DNA of 64,000 bases from Rhodobacter maris (GTDB taxonomy: Bacteria; Pseudomonadota; Alphaproteobacteria; Rhodobacterales; Rhodobacteraceae): the NCBI RefSeq assembly GCF_900217815.1, contig NZ_OBMT01000005.1:1-64000 (forward strand), read 5' to 3'. Positions within the stretch are counted from its first letter, which is position 1. The number at the start of each line of letters is the position of its first letter. This document shows positions 54,838 through 63,268 of this stretch, in pieces. Made by a program: the position numbers and the translations under genes. Below the pieces are notes generated by a model that saw nothing but the letters and a program-made list of their open reading frames with translations, did no database searches and was not told the origin of the DNA.

Positions 54838-55626
54838 TCAGGGATGCAGCGCCGCAAGATATTGCGCATGAAGATCGGGCGGCGCGACGAGGAGGCCGTC
54901 GCAGCGCGCGCCGGGTGCGTTGAAGCGGATTTCATGGCCGAGCCGGTCGGTGGCAAGCGCGCCCGCGCGCGCCGCAATAAGGCTTGCCGCCGCCACATCC
55001 CATTCCCAGGCCTGACGCAGCGAGAGGCTGGCATCGAACCGCCCCTCGGCGACAAGGCAGAGTCGCCAGGCGAGCGAGGGGCGGAAGCTGCGCAGGTAGG
55101 CGGGCCGCGGGCCGCGCCAGTGCACAGCCTCATCGGTGGTGCGCGCGGTGAGCAAGCTCGAACCGGCGATGCAGCGGGTCTTTGCCGCGGCAATCGGCGT
55201 GCCGTCGAGCAGGGCGGGGCCGTCGCAGGTGGCGGCATAGGTCTGATTCAACGCGGGCAGATGCACCACGCCCGCCCGCACCCGGCCCGCCTCGACCACG
55301 GCGATGGCATGGGCAAAGCCCGGTTCCTCGGCCAGAAAGGCACGGGTGCCGTCGATCGGATCAACGATGAAAATCCGCTCCGCGGCAAGCCGGGCCGGGT
55401 CATCCTGACTTTCCTCGGAAAGCCAGCCGTAATCGGGGCGCGCCGCGCGCAGGATCTCGGCCAGAAGCGTATTCACCGCGAGATCGGCTTCCGAAACCGG
55501 ACCGGCGCCGCCCTCTTTCTCCCAGGCATCGGGGCGCCGCTTCCAGTAGCGCATCGCAAGCTCCCCCGCGGCCTGTGCAGCCTCCGTCAGAAGGGCGAGG
55601 TCGCGGGCGGTGTCAGGCTCCTGCAA
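54838..55626 (-). CDS. Inositol-monophosphatase-family phosphatase, CysQ-like
   Basis: A 262-residue lithium-sensitive-type phosphatase. Metal ligands are in WLSEESQDD and IFIVDPIDGTRAFL, and the late WEWDVAAASLIAARAGA is the family's C-terminal Asp motif. CysQ members hydrolyse 3'-phosphoadenosine 5'-phosphate left by PAPS use. IMPase is the alternative. Its 5' end overlaps pmbA by 14 bases. A GCCCCG-AATA-CGGGGC hairpin (54822-54837) follows its stop but lacks a T tract. Confidence 0.85.
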   Translation of the reverse strand: MQEPDTARDLALLTEAAQAAGELAMRYWKRRPDAWEKEGGAGPVSEADLAVNTLLAEILRAARPDYGWLSEESQDDPARLAAERIFIVDPIDGTRAFLAEEPGFAHAIAVVEAGRVRAGVVHLPALNQTYAATCDGPALLDGTPIAAAKTRCIAGSSLLTARTTDEAVHWRGPRPAYLRSFRPSLAWRLCLVAEGRFDASLSLRQAWEWDVAAASLIAARAGALATDRLGHEIRFNAPGARCDGLLVAPPDLHAQYLAALHP

Positions 55627-56959
55627 GGGTCAACCCCTCGATCCGGAGCGAAGGCACGACATGGCTCAGATGTGCGCGCGCGTCATTGGCAGGGGTGATC
55701 CGGCGCAGCATCTCGCGCAGGTTGCCGGCGATAGTGCATTCGTTCACCGGCCAGGCAATCTCTCCGTTCTCTACCCAGAAGCCATTGGCCCCGCGCGAAT
55801 AATCGCCCGTGGTCGGGTTTATCGTGGCGCCGATGAAGGAGGTGACGATAAGCCCGGTGCCCATTTCGGTCAAAAGCGCATCGCGGCTTTGCGTGCCTTG
55901 CGTCAGCGTCACATTGCCGGTGGTGGGCGAGGGCGGTGCGGTTGTGCCACGGGAAGCGCTCGCCGTGCTCTCCATGCCGAGCTTGCGCGCGGTGGCGAGA
56001 TCGAGCGTCCAGCCGGTGAGCACGCCGTTTTCCACGATCGCGCGGCGGCGGGTGGGCAGGCCCTCGGCATCGAAAGGGCGCGAACCGGAGATGCGCGGGC
56101 GAAACGGATCCTCGATCAGGTTCATCCCGGCGGGCAGAACCTCCTCGCCCAGAGCATCGCGCAGCCAGGAGGCGCCGCGGGCAATCGAGGTGCCGTTGAT
56201 GGCGGAAAGGAGATGCCCTATCACGCTTCCCGCCACGCGTTCGTCGAGCAGAACCGGGAAGGCACCGGTTTTCGGCGGGCGGGGGTGGGCGCGCGCCACG
56301 GCGCGTTCGCCGGCCCGGGTGCCAACCTCGATGGCGGAGGGCAGGTCGGCCTGAAAGACGCGTGATTCCGCGGCCCAGTCCCGTTCCATTGTCGCGCCTT
56401 CGCCGGAAATCGCCACCGCCGAGACCGAGCGGGAGGTGCGCGCATAGCCGCCCGCAAAGCCGTTCGTTGCCGCCATGAAGAGATTGCGACACGACCAGGA
56501 GGCGGAGGCCGATTGCACCTGCGCCACGCCGGAAACGGCGAGGGCGGCCGCTTCCGCGGCGCAGGCATCGGCCTGAAGCGCCGCGGCCTCGGGTTCCGGG
56601 CTCGGGTCGGCGAGCTCATAGGCGGCAATATCCCAGCCGCTGGCCAATTGCGCGGGATCGGCCAGCCCGGCATGCGGATCCTCGGGCGCTTCGCGCGCCA
56701 TCGCCACCGCGCGTTCGGCCATATCGGCCATGGTGCGGGCGGAGAGATCCGAGGCCGCCACGCAGGCCTGCCGCCCGCCGATCAGCACGCGCAGCCCGAT
56801 CTCCACCCCTTCGGAGCGCTCCGCCTGCTCGAGCGCACCACCGCGCACGTCGATGGAAACAGCACGCCCTTCCACGGCAATCGCATCTGCGGCCTCGGCT
56901 CCTGCGGCTTTCGCGGCGCTCAGCAGCGCTTCAGTCAGATCGCTCAATTCGGGGGGCAT
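55613..56959 (-). CDS. pmbA: TldD/PmbA family metalloprotease subunit
   Basis: A 448-residue PmbA (TldE)-like protein. The N-terminal half carries SIDVRGGALEQAERSEG and the C-terminal half MGTGLIVTSFIGATINPTTGDYSRGANGFWVENGEI, both typical. With TldD it forms a heterodimer that degrades unfolded peptides and matures some microcins; PmbA itself lacks the zinc site. tldD is not in the window. Confidence 0.93.
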   Translation of the reverse strand: MPPELSDLTEALLSAAKAAGAEAADAIAVEGRAVSIDVRGGALEQAERSEGVEIGLRVLIGGRQACVAASDLSARTMADMAERAVAMAREAPEDPHAGLADPAQLASGWDIAAYELADPSPEPEAAALQADACAAEAAALAVSGVAQVQSASASWSCRNLFMAATNGFAGGYARTSRSVSAVAISGEGATMERDWAAESRVFQADLPSAIEVGTRAGERAVARAHPRPPKTGAFPVLLDERVAGSVIGHLLSAINGTSIARGASWLRDALGEEVLPAGMNLIEDPFRPRISGSRPFDAEGLPTRRRAIVENGVLTGWTLDLATARKLGMESTASASRGTTAPPSPTTGNVTLTQGTQSRDALLTEMGTGLIVTSFIGATINPTTGDYSRGANGFWVENGEIAWPVNECTIAGNLREMLRRITPANDARAHLSHVVPSLRIEGLTLAGA

Positions 56960-56972
56960 CGGGTCCTCAATC

Positions 56973-57003
56973 GAAAAGCCGCCCGGCCCGGGGCCGGGCG
57001 GCC
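56973..57003 (-). terminator. Intrinsic terminator after the DUF2125 gene
   Basis: An 11-bp stem (GCCGCCCGGCC at 56978-56988 with its complement at 56992-57002) and three-base loop; on the minus strand it is followed by TTTTCG. Placed 15 bases past the stop codon at 57019. Confidence 0.8.
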
Positions 57004-57018
57004 TGAAAGCTTCAGGGA

Positions 57019-58536
57019 TTACTGGATCGGCTGACCATTGGCGAAGATCTTGCCACCGTCCTTGAACTCGATCTTCGAGGTCAGCAGGTCTTCGCCCTTT
57101 GGCACCGCATAAACGCCCATCATCATTTTCGCGAACATCACCTGATCTTGCGGCATCATCCCCATTGCCACGAGGCCGTCCATCAACTTGTTGGCGCCCG
57201 AAAGCTGCAGGTCGATCGCGCCGATCGGCTTCGGCGTTCCGGCGCTGTTGTCAAAGCTCAGCGCGCCTTGCCCGCTCAGATCGGCGCCGGCGAGCGTGAG
57301 CTGCAGCTTGTTGATATCGACACTGTCGAGCTCGATCGGCGGCACCGGCGATTTTGCCGCTTCCGGCGAGAACAGATCGAGAAGCGTGCGCATCTTGCCC
57401 GACAGGTCGATCACCAGCGTCGCCGGGCCATGCGCCAGATGGCCCTTCGGGTCGAACATCGCCCAAATCTGCTCTGAAACGCTCAACCCGTCGAGCACAA
57501 GCCGCGCCGTCATCGGCTGGGGCGTGGCAGTGGCCGCAAGCGGCATCGCAAGGTCGATTTCGCTGCGATCGATCTGTGCCGAGACCGGCATCGGCAACTG
57601 CGCCGTCTTCACGGAAACCGTGGTGCCGTTGCCGTTGACGGCGTAACGGAAGGCCTCCTGCGCGAGGCTGATCTGCATCTGCCCGGCCTGCGCGGTGCCC
57701 GAGATATTCACCGGCCCCTCTTTCGGGGCCGCGTCCATGGTGAAGGTCGCGCCGCCAAAGCCCATCTTCATGTCGCTGCGCAGTCCGCGGGCGAGGGCGC
57801 TGCCGAGGTCGGAATTGTCGGCGCCTGCAGGCACCATGTTATCGCCCAGCACCGTCAGATTGCTCAGCACCATATCCGCCTTCACGGGGCCGCCATCCTC
57901 GGGATTGGCGCCTTCAAGATGCATCGTCATGCCGCTCGCCTTCAGATCGGTGTGGATCTGCTGACCCGCGGTATCGGCGGTCACCTGTTGCGTGCCGGCA
58001 AGGCCCGAGAGCACGATCGTCAGCGCGCTCGGGATTGCATCGCCGCTTCCGCCCGCCTGGGTGGCAGTGACGTTGACCGAAACGGCCGGCGCATCGACGA
58101 GATAGGAGAGCGCCTCGGGCGTACCGGAAACCACCGCCGTGGCGGCGCTCTTGTCGATACGGATCTGCGCGGTCTCCGGCGCGCCGGTGGTCGATGTCAC
58201 CACATTCGTGCCGTCGATCTCGCCGTCAACCGAGGCTTTGACGGTGCCATCACCCTGATCTTTAAGCAAAAGAGCGGGCACGGTGAGCGTGGTCGTGGAG
58301 GTCTGCGCCGCCAATCCCTCGCCAACCGGCACTTCCGAGGTGAACACGAGATTGCGGATTGCAAGCGTGTCTCCTTCACGCGCAACGCTGCCGGGAGCCA
58401 CTTCGAAGCCAAAAGTGGCATATTGCTTTTGCCAGCTTTCCCAGACCTGTTCCGGCGTGACATCAGCGCAGAGCGCCGTTGTGCTCAGAAAAAGGGCGAA
58501 AACCGAGGTTGCGCCCGTCGAACGAAGCCGTGTCAT
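57019..58536 (-). CDS. DUF2125 exported protein
   Basis: A 505-residue periplasmic protein with a signal peptide (GATSVFALFLSTTALCA). The long beta-rich body (repeated patterns such as IRIDKSAATAVVSGTPEAL and QADVVLS-like strands) has the AsmA-like repeat feel noted for DUF2125 proteins, which are common in alphaproteobacteria. No catalytic motif. A strong terminator follows. Function unknown; envelope lipid or membrane roles are only suggested by fold type. Confidence 0.8.
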   Translation of the reverse strand: MTRLRSTGATSVFALFLSTTALCADVTPEQVWESWQKQYATFGFEVAPGSVAREGDTLAIRNLVFTSEVPVGEGLAAQTSTTTLTVPALLLKDQGDGTVKASVDGEIDGTNVVTSTTGAPETAQIRIDKSAATAVVSGTPEALSYLVDAPAVSVNVTATQAGGSGDAIPSALTIVLSGLAGTQQVTADTAGQQIHTDLKASGMTMHLEGANPEDGGPVKADMVLSNLTVLGDNMVPAGADNSDLGSALARGLRSDMKMGFGGATFTMDAAPKEGPVNISGTAQAGQMQISLAQEAFRYAVNGNGTTVSVKTAQLPMPVSAQIDRSEIDLAMPLAATATPQPMTARLVLDGLSVSEQIWAMFDPKGHLAHGPATLVIDLSGKMRTLLDLFSPEAAKSPVPPIELDSVDINKLQLTLAGADLSGQGALSFDNSAGTPKPIGAIDLQLSGANKLMDGLVAMGMMPQDQVMFAKMMMGVYAVPKGEDLLTSKIEFKDGGKIFANGQPIQ

Positions 58537-58643
58537 CTATGACCTCTCGTAAAGCGGTTTGCCGCATCCTCGGTTGCGCGTAGGCAATGGTCAAGGGGAT
58601 AAGGGCTTGATAGGACGAAGCGCAAGGCGGCGTGGAGGACAGG

Positions 58644-59255
58644 ATGATCCATGTAAACGAGGCTGAGGGGGTCTGGACGGTCACGATTGACCGGCCGGAA
58701 AAAGCCAATTCACTCACCCGCGAAATGCTGATGACCATCCTCGAGGCGGCCGAGGCCGCGGATCGCAGCGCCGCACATGCTTTCGTGTTGCGGGGGACGG
58801 GCAAGGTGTTCTCGGCTGGCGCCGATCTTGACGCGGCGCGGGCGGGCCTTGCCACGGACTGGGTCTGGGAGAAGCTTTCCGGGGCGGTGGCCTCGCTGCA
58901 TTGCCTGACGATCGCTGCGCTCAACGGAACGCTGGCGGGCGGCGCGATGGGCATGGTTCTCGCCTGCGATCTGCGGATTTGCGTGCCGGAAGCAAAGTTC
59001 TTCTACCCGGTGATGAAGCTCGGTTTCCTGCCGCAGCCCTCCGACCCGAAACGGCTGGTCAATCTGGTCGGCCCGGCACGAGCGAAGATGATCCTGATGG
59101 CCGGACAGAAGATCGGCGCCGAGGAGGCGCTGGGTTGGGGACTCGTTGACCGGATCGTTCCGGCGGAAACGATGGACGCGGCAATCGCCACGCTTCTTGC
59201 CGATGTGAAAGTGGCCGATCCGGGCCATATCGGCGCGATCAAGGGGCTGATCTGA
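58644..59255 (+). CDS. Crotonase-fold protein lacking both usual catalytic glutamates
   Basis: A 203-residue enoyl-CoA hydratase/isomerase-family protein. FVLRGTGKVFSAGADLDAAR supplies the oxyanion-hole loop and NGTLAGGAMGMVLACDLRICV the second one. The two Glu residues used by hydratases are replaced: GGAMGM instead of GGxxEL, and YPVMKLG instead of PEVKLG. It is also shorter than typical (about 260), missing the C-terminal helices. GGAGG seven bases before ATG 58644 fixes the start. It may be a thioesterase, isomerase or inactive member. Confidence 0.75.
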   Translation: MIHVNEAEGVWTVTIDRPEKANSLTREMLMTILEAAEAADRSAAHAFVLRGTGKVFSAGADLDAARAGLATDWVWEKLSGAVASLHCLTIAALNGTLAGGAMGMVLACDLRICVPEAKFFYPVMKLGFLPQPSDPKRLVNLVGPARAKMILMAGQKIGAEEALGWGLVDRIVPAETMDAAIATLLADVKVADPGHIGAIKGLI

Positions 59256-59277
59256 GCAGCGCCCGGCCCCCCGGCCT

Positions 59278-59619
59278 TCAGGCGTAGACCGCATCCTTGC
59301 GGAATTGCTTCACCAGCAGATAATAGACCACGGCGCGATATTTGTGGCGCTCGGAGCGGCCGTAGATCTCGATCACCGCGTCGATCGCATCGTCGAGGCC
59401 GGGCCCGTCGGGCAGACCGAGCTTCTTGACAAGGAAGTTCTTTCGCACCGTCTCAAGCTCACCCGGCTGCGAGGCGGCGACGGTTTCGGCATCTGCATCA
59501 TAGATTGCCGGGCCACAACCGATCGTGACTTTGGTCAGCAGATCCATATCCGGCTCGACACCACATTTGCTCCGCAGATCTTCGGCATATTTCGCAATCA
59601 GCGCGTCGCGCTTGCCCAT
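59278..59619 (-). CDS. DUF2853 family protein
   Basis: A 113-residue acidic-helical protein matching DUF2853: MGKRDALIAKYAEDLRSKCG at the start and the C-terminal SERHKYRAVVYYLLVKQF. GGGAGGGAG lies just before ATG 59619. Function unknown; no nucleic-acid or metal motif seen. Convergent with the crotonase-fold gene, 22 bases apart. Confidence 0.8.
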   Translation of the reverse strand: MGKRDALIAKYAEDLRSKCGVEPDMDLLTKVTIGCGPAIYDADAETVAASQPGELETVRKNFLVKKLGLPDGPGLDDAIDAVIEIYGRSERHKYRAVVYYLLVKQFRKDAVYA

Positions 59620-59736
59620 GATTTCTCCCTCCCTGGAAATCCGGCGCGCAAAGGCGCCCGGCGCCGAGCCTAAGCCGGGCCGGGGCAGGAACAAAGAAAA
59701 ACCATACCGGGTCTTGCGCTGCAGAGCCGCGCCAGG

Positions 59737-60303
59737 TCACGCGCGTGAAAGATGGATCAGATACTGGTTCGCGAGCAGCGTGAGTTTTGCCCTGTCGCCG
59801 AGTTTGGACAGAACCACGGTTTCCACGGCTGTTTTCACCGGCGCATTGAGCGCATCCGACATCCAGGCATAATCATCGCCCGAGATGATCCCGTTCGGCT
59901 TCACCTTGGCGAGGCTCATCGCAAGGTCGCGGTCGATGAAGGGGGCGTTGTGGTTCCCGTCGAGATAGATCCAGTCGAGGCAGCCATCGGGGAGCGCGGC
60001 CAGCATCTCGTCAGATTTCCCGCGATGGATCTTCACCCGGTCGTCGCCTTTGAATTTCTCGACGACCATCTCGTATTTCTCTTCCATCAGGGCTTCGTTT
60101 TTCTTCTTGCCGAAGCCGGTGTTACCGAATTCCGGTTGATAGAGCCACGGGTCGATCAGATGCAGCTCCTTGGGCTCGCAGATCTCGAGAATCCGGCTTG
60201 AGAAATTGCCTTCCCACACGCCGACCTCGGCACAGACAGCGCCCTTGGGCATCTTGCCCAGAAGCTTTCCCCGAACGCGTTCCCGTTTCGTCGTATCTTC
60301 CAT
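59737..60303 (-). CDS. Class I SAM-dependent methyltransferase
   Basis: A 188-residue Rossmann-fold methyltransferase (Methyltransf_24 style). Motif I is VCAEVGVWEGNFSSRIL, the acidic residue after strand 2 is in LHLIDPW, and LDWIYLDGNHNAPFIDRDL is the post-II region with the substrate-side His. AGAGG precedes ATG 60303. Acceptor unknown. It lies just downstream of ahcY, which clears its product SAH, but a terminator-like hairpin lies between. Confidence 0.8.
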   Translation of the reverse strand: MEDTTKRERVRGKLLGKMPKGAVCAEVGVWEGNFSSRILEICEPKELHLIDPWLYQPEFGNTGFGKKKNEALMEEKYEMVVEKFKGDDRVKIHRGKSDEMLAALPDGCLDWIYLDGNHNAPFIDRDLAMSLAKVKPNGIISGDDYAWMSDALNAPVKTAVETVVLSKLGDRAKLTLLANQYLIHLSRA

Positions 60304-60360
60304 GTCATGCCTCTGTCTGTGGGCGTTTTCGGCGGATCTTATGTCACCCCAACAATCTGG

Positions 60361-60395
60361 CAAATGAAAGGCGAGGCCGCAGAGGGCCCCGCCTG
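60361..60395 (-). terminator. Probable terminator after ahcY
   Basis: GGCGAGGCC (60370-60378) pairs with GGCCCCGCC (60385-60393) with one mismatch; on the minus strand TTTCATTT follows. It lies 30 bases past the ahcY stop. Confidence 0.55.
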
Positions 60396-60423
60396 CTGTT
60401 GCGTCACTCTGGCGCGGGTGCGT

Positions 60424-61815
60424 TCAGTAGCGGTAATGATCCGCCTTGTAGGGGCCTTCGACGGTCACACCGATATAATCGGCTTGATCCGGGCGCAGCT
60501 CGGTCAGCTTCACGCCGATCTTTTTCAGATGCAACCGGGCGACCTTTTCATCGAGCGCCTTGGGCAGAATGTAAACGCCGGGCTTGTAGTCCTCGCCCTT
60601 GGTGAAAAGCTCGATCTGCGCCAGCACCTGGTTGGTGAAGGAGGCCGACATCACAAAGCTCGGGTGACCGGTGGCGTTGCCGAGGTTGAGAAGCCGCCCT
60701 TCCGACAAGAGGATGATCCGCGCGCCCGAGGGCATTTCGATCATGTCCACCTGGTCCTTGATATTGGTCCATTTGTGGTTTTTGAGCGCGGCGACCTGAA
60801 TCTCGTTGTCGAAATGGCCGATGTTGCCGACAATCGCCATGTCCTTCATCGCGCGCATATGCTCGATGCGGATCACGTCCTTGTTGCCGGTGGTGGTGAT
60901 GAAGATGTCGGCATCCGCCACCACATCTTCCAGCACGACAACCTCGAACCCGTCCATCGCCGCTTGCAGCGCACAGATCGGGTCCACCTCGGTCACCTTC
61001 ACCCGGGCGCCGGCACCGCGGAGCGATGCGGCCGAACCCTTGCCCACGTCGCCATAGCCGCAGACGACCGCGACCTTGCCGGCCATCATCACATCGGTGG
61101 CGCGGCGGATGCCGTCCACGAGCGATTCCTTGCAGCCGTATTTGTTGTCGAATTTCGACTTGGTGACAGAGTCGTTGACGTTGATCGCCGGGAAGGGCAG
61201 CAGGCCCTTTTTGTGCAGGTCATAAAGGCGGTGCACGCCGGTCGTGGTTTCTTCCGACACGCCCTTGATCGCCTCGCGCTGACGGGTGAACCAGCCGGGG
61301 GTTTCCACCATCCGTTTCTTGATCTGGTTGAAGAGGCAAACCTCTTCTTCCGAGCTCGGCGTGGCAATGAGATCGGTTTCCCCCGCTTCGACACGCGCCC
61401 CCAAGAGGATGTAGAGCGTCGCATCGCCCCCATCGTCGAGGATCATGTTGCAGGTGCCTTCCGCGAACTGGAAGATCTTGTCAGTATAGGACCAGTATTC
61501 CTCAAGCGTTTCGCCCTTGATCGCAAAGACCGGCGTGCCGCCCGCGGCAATGGCGGCGGCGGCATGGTCTTGCGTCGAGAAGATGTTGCACGAGGCCCAG
61601 CGCACATCGGCGCCGAGCGCCTTGAGCGTCTCGATCAGCACCGCGGTCTGGATCGTCATGTGCAGCGAACCGGCGATGCGCGCGCCCTTGAGCGGCTGGG
61701 TCGGGCCGAATTCCTCGCGGCAGGCCATCAGGCCCGGCATTTCTGTTTCGGCAATATCGAGTTCCTTGCGGCCGAACTCGGCCAGCTTGATATCCTTGAC
61801 GATGTAATCGGCCAT
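60424..61815 (-). CDS. ahcY: S-adenosylhomocysteine hydrolase
   Basis: A 463-residue NAD-dependent enzyme that splits SAH to adenosine and homocysteine. The NAD loop is [17 protein letters not shown], the substrate site carries [16 protein letters not shown] and DDGGDATL, and the C-terminus ends in the tyrosine-rich YKADHYRY that closes the neighbouring subunit's site. Length matches alphaproteobacterial enzymes that include the roughly 40-residue insert. No SAH riboswitch was recognised in the leader (61816-61893). Confidence 0.98.
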   Translation of the reverse strand: MADYIVKDIKLAEFGRKELDIAETEMPGLMACREEFGPTQPLKGARIAGSLHMTIQTAVLIETLKALGADVRWASCNIFSTQDHAAAAIAAGGTPVFAIKGETLEEYWSYTDKIFQFAEGTCNMILDDGGDATLYILLGARVEAGETDLIATPSSEEEVCLFNQIKKRMVETPGWFTRQREAIKGVSEETTTGVHRLYDLHKKGLLPFPAINVNDSVTKSKFDNKYGCKESLVDGIRRATDVMMAGKVAVVCGYGDVGKGSAASLRGAGARVKVTEVDPICALQAAMDGFEVVVLEDVVADADIFITTTGNKDVIRIEHMRAMKDMAIVGNIGHFDNEIQVAALKNHKWTNIKDQVDMIEMPSGARIILLSEGRLLNLGNATGHPSFVMSASFTNQVLAQIELFTKGEDYKPGVYILPKALDEKVARLHLKKIGVKLTELRPDQADYIGVTVEGPYKADHYRY

Positions 61816-61893
61816 GACGGATCCTTTCGAATGTCGTTTGGCGCTCTCTATCATCGTCGCGGGATTGCAGCAATGTAACTGTGGTCGCGGGGT

Positions 61894-62379
61894 TTATCCG
61901 GCATTTAGGAGTCCTTCCGATTTCAGAAGGGCGAGCGGATTGGCGCCGCTTTCCCATCCCATTCCGGAGGAGACGACGCAGGACACGCCATCGGCGCGGG
62001 TGTAAAGCGCGGTCCAGGTGCCCTGCGCGTCGGAGGCCCAGAGCGCAACCGAGCGGTTGCCCGCAAGCGGGCTTTTCACGCGCGCATGCTCGCCGAAATC
62101 TTGCGCAAGCCGGGTAGCGAGGGCGGCGTGATCGTCACAATAGGGCTGGTCATACCCCTGGTCCGGGCCGATCTCGCTGATCGCGTCAAAAACCGAGAGA
62201 TCACCATAGGAACTATCGGGGCCATGGTCATCCATTGGTCGGCCAAGCGCCTCGGCGCGGGGGGAAAACCCGGGGATGTCCTGAGGCTCGATGCTGGAAA
62301 ACGCCATACCGACCGTGCCCAGAACAGCCAGTGAAATCGCGGTTGCGCTGAGTGCGATCGTGCGATGGTTCATGGTCAT
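61894..62379 (-). CDS. Exported hypothetical protein
   Basis: A 161-residue protein with a signal or anchor segment (TIALSATAISLAVLGTVGMAF). The mature part has two cysteines (YCDDHAAL and VSCVVS) and a WASDAQGTWTALYTRADG strand pair, suggesting a small disulfide-stabilised fold. AGAGGG lies before ATG 62379. Not recognised. Confidence 0.7.
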   Translation of the reverse strand: MTMNHRTIALSATAISLAVLGTVGMAFSSIEPQDIPGFSPRAEALGRPMDDHGPDSSYGDLSVFDAISEIGPDQGYDQPYCDDHAALATRLAQDFGEHARVKSPLAGNRSVALWASDAQGTWTALYTRADGVSCVVSSGMGWESGANPLALLKSEGLLNAG

Positions 62380-62499
62380 GGCGGCCCTCTTTTCACGGTC
62401 TGTCAAAAGCTCAACGCGAGATGTGTCATTCCAGTTCCGCGCGCCGTTTACAGCGGCGGGCAGTTTGGCTAGCAGGGGGCAGATCACGGAGGGCAGGCA

Positions 62500-63090
62500 A
62501 TGAAACGGGCGTGGCAGCGGATGCTTTCGGGGCGCAGGCTCGATCTGCTCGATCCGACGCCGGTCGATATCGAGATCGAGGATATCGCGCATGGGCTCGC
62601 CTTCGTGGCGCGCTGGAACGGCCAGACCAAGGGCGATTATGCGTATTCGGTGGCGGAACACTCGATCCTGGTGGAGGCGCTGTTTGCCCGCATGAACCCC
62701 GGCATCGACCCGCGCTGGCGGCTCGCGGCGCTGTTGCACGACGCGCCCGAATATGTGCTGGGAGACATGATCTCACCGGTGAAGGCGGCGATCGGCGCGG
62801 GTTATGGCGAGCTGGATGCGCGGCTCACGTCCGCTGTGCATATCCGCTTTGGCCTGCCCGCCGCACTGCCCGCCCCGATCAAGAAGGCGATCAAGGCGGC
62901 AGACACGGTTTCAGCCCGGCTCGAGGCCGAACAGATTGCAGGGTTTTCGGAAGCAGAGGCGAACCGGATCTTTGGCAGGCTTGATCCGGGTCTGGTGCGG
63001 GGGCTGGCAATCCGCCTGCGCCCGCCCGCCGAGGTGCGCGCGGAGTTCACCGCGCGTCACCAATCCCTTTTGACCGCGCTCAGCGGTTGA
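62500..63090 (+). CDS. HD-domain phosphohydrolase (YfbR-like)
   Basis: A 196-residue metal-dependent HD protein. The motif set is complete: SVAEHSILVEALF, LLHDAPEYVLGDM, and KAADTVSARLEAEQ for the late Asp. YfbR relatives hydrolyse deoxynucleoside 5'-monophosphates. Its 3' end overlaps the tiny minus-strand gene by 11 bases. Confidence 0.88.
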   Translation: MKRAWQRMLSGRRLDLLDPTPVDIEIEDIAHGLAFVARWNGQTKGDYAYSVAEHSILVEALFARMNPGIDPRWRLAALLHDAPEYVLGDMISPVKAAIGAGYGELDARLTSAVHIRFGLPAALPAPIKKAIKAADTVSARLEAEQIAGFSEAEANRIFGRLDPGLVRGLAIRLRPPAEVRAEFTARHQSLLTALSG

Positions 63091-63172
63091 ATTTGTATTC
63101 GCCAGCGTGACGGGCGCGGGGTGCGTAGCCCCCCATCGCGAGCGACATCACTTCAGCAAGCATCCGGAACAT
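63080..63172 (-). CDS. Tiny 30-residue protein
   Basis: MFRMLAEVMSLAMGGYAPRA begins a frame preceded by an ideal AAGGAGATC ribosome-binding site seven bases before ATG 63172. The frame is open 32 codons further upstream to an ATG at 63268, but that one has no such site. The N-terminal half is hydrophobic and could be an amphipathic or membrane helix; the tail is basic and ends EYKFNR. Function unknown. Likely divergent from the LysR gene. Confidence 0.5.
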   Translation of the reverse strand: MFRMLAEVMSLAMGGYAPRARHAGEYKFNR

Positions 63173-63268
63173 TTCGGATCTCCTTTCACTCATCTGCCCT
63201 CGCTTTGCCTTGACCGGCGCGCCAAAGCGAGTCAGGAATTTTTCGTGATCTGACAGTTGAGCTAACAT

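Noticed and set aside
61816-61893. Possible SAH or SAM riboswitch before ahcY
   Set aside because: The 78-base leader lacks the conserved core of the SAH riboswitch as I know it, and no convincing pairing was found by eye.
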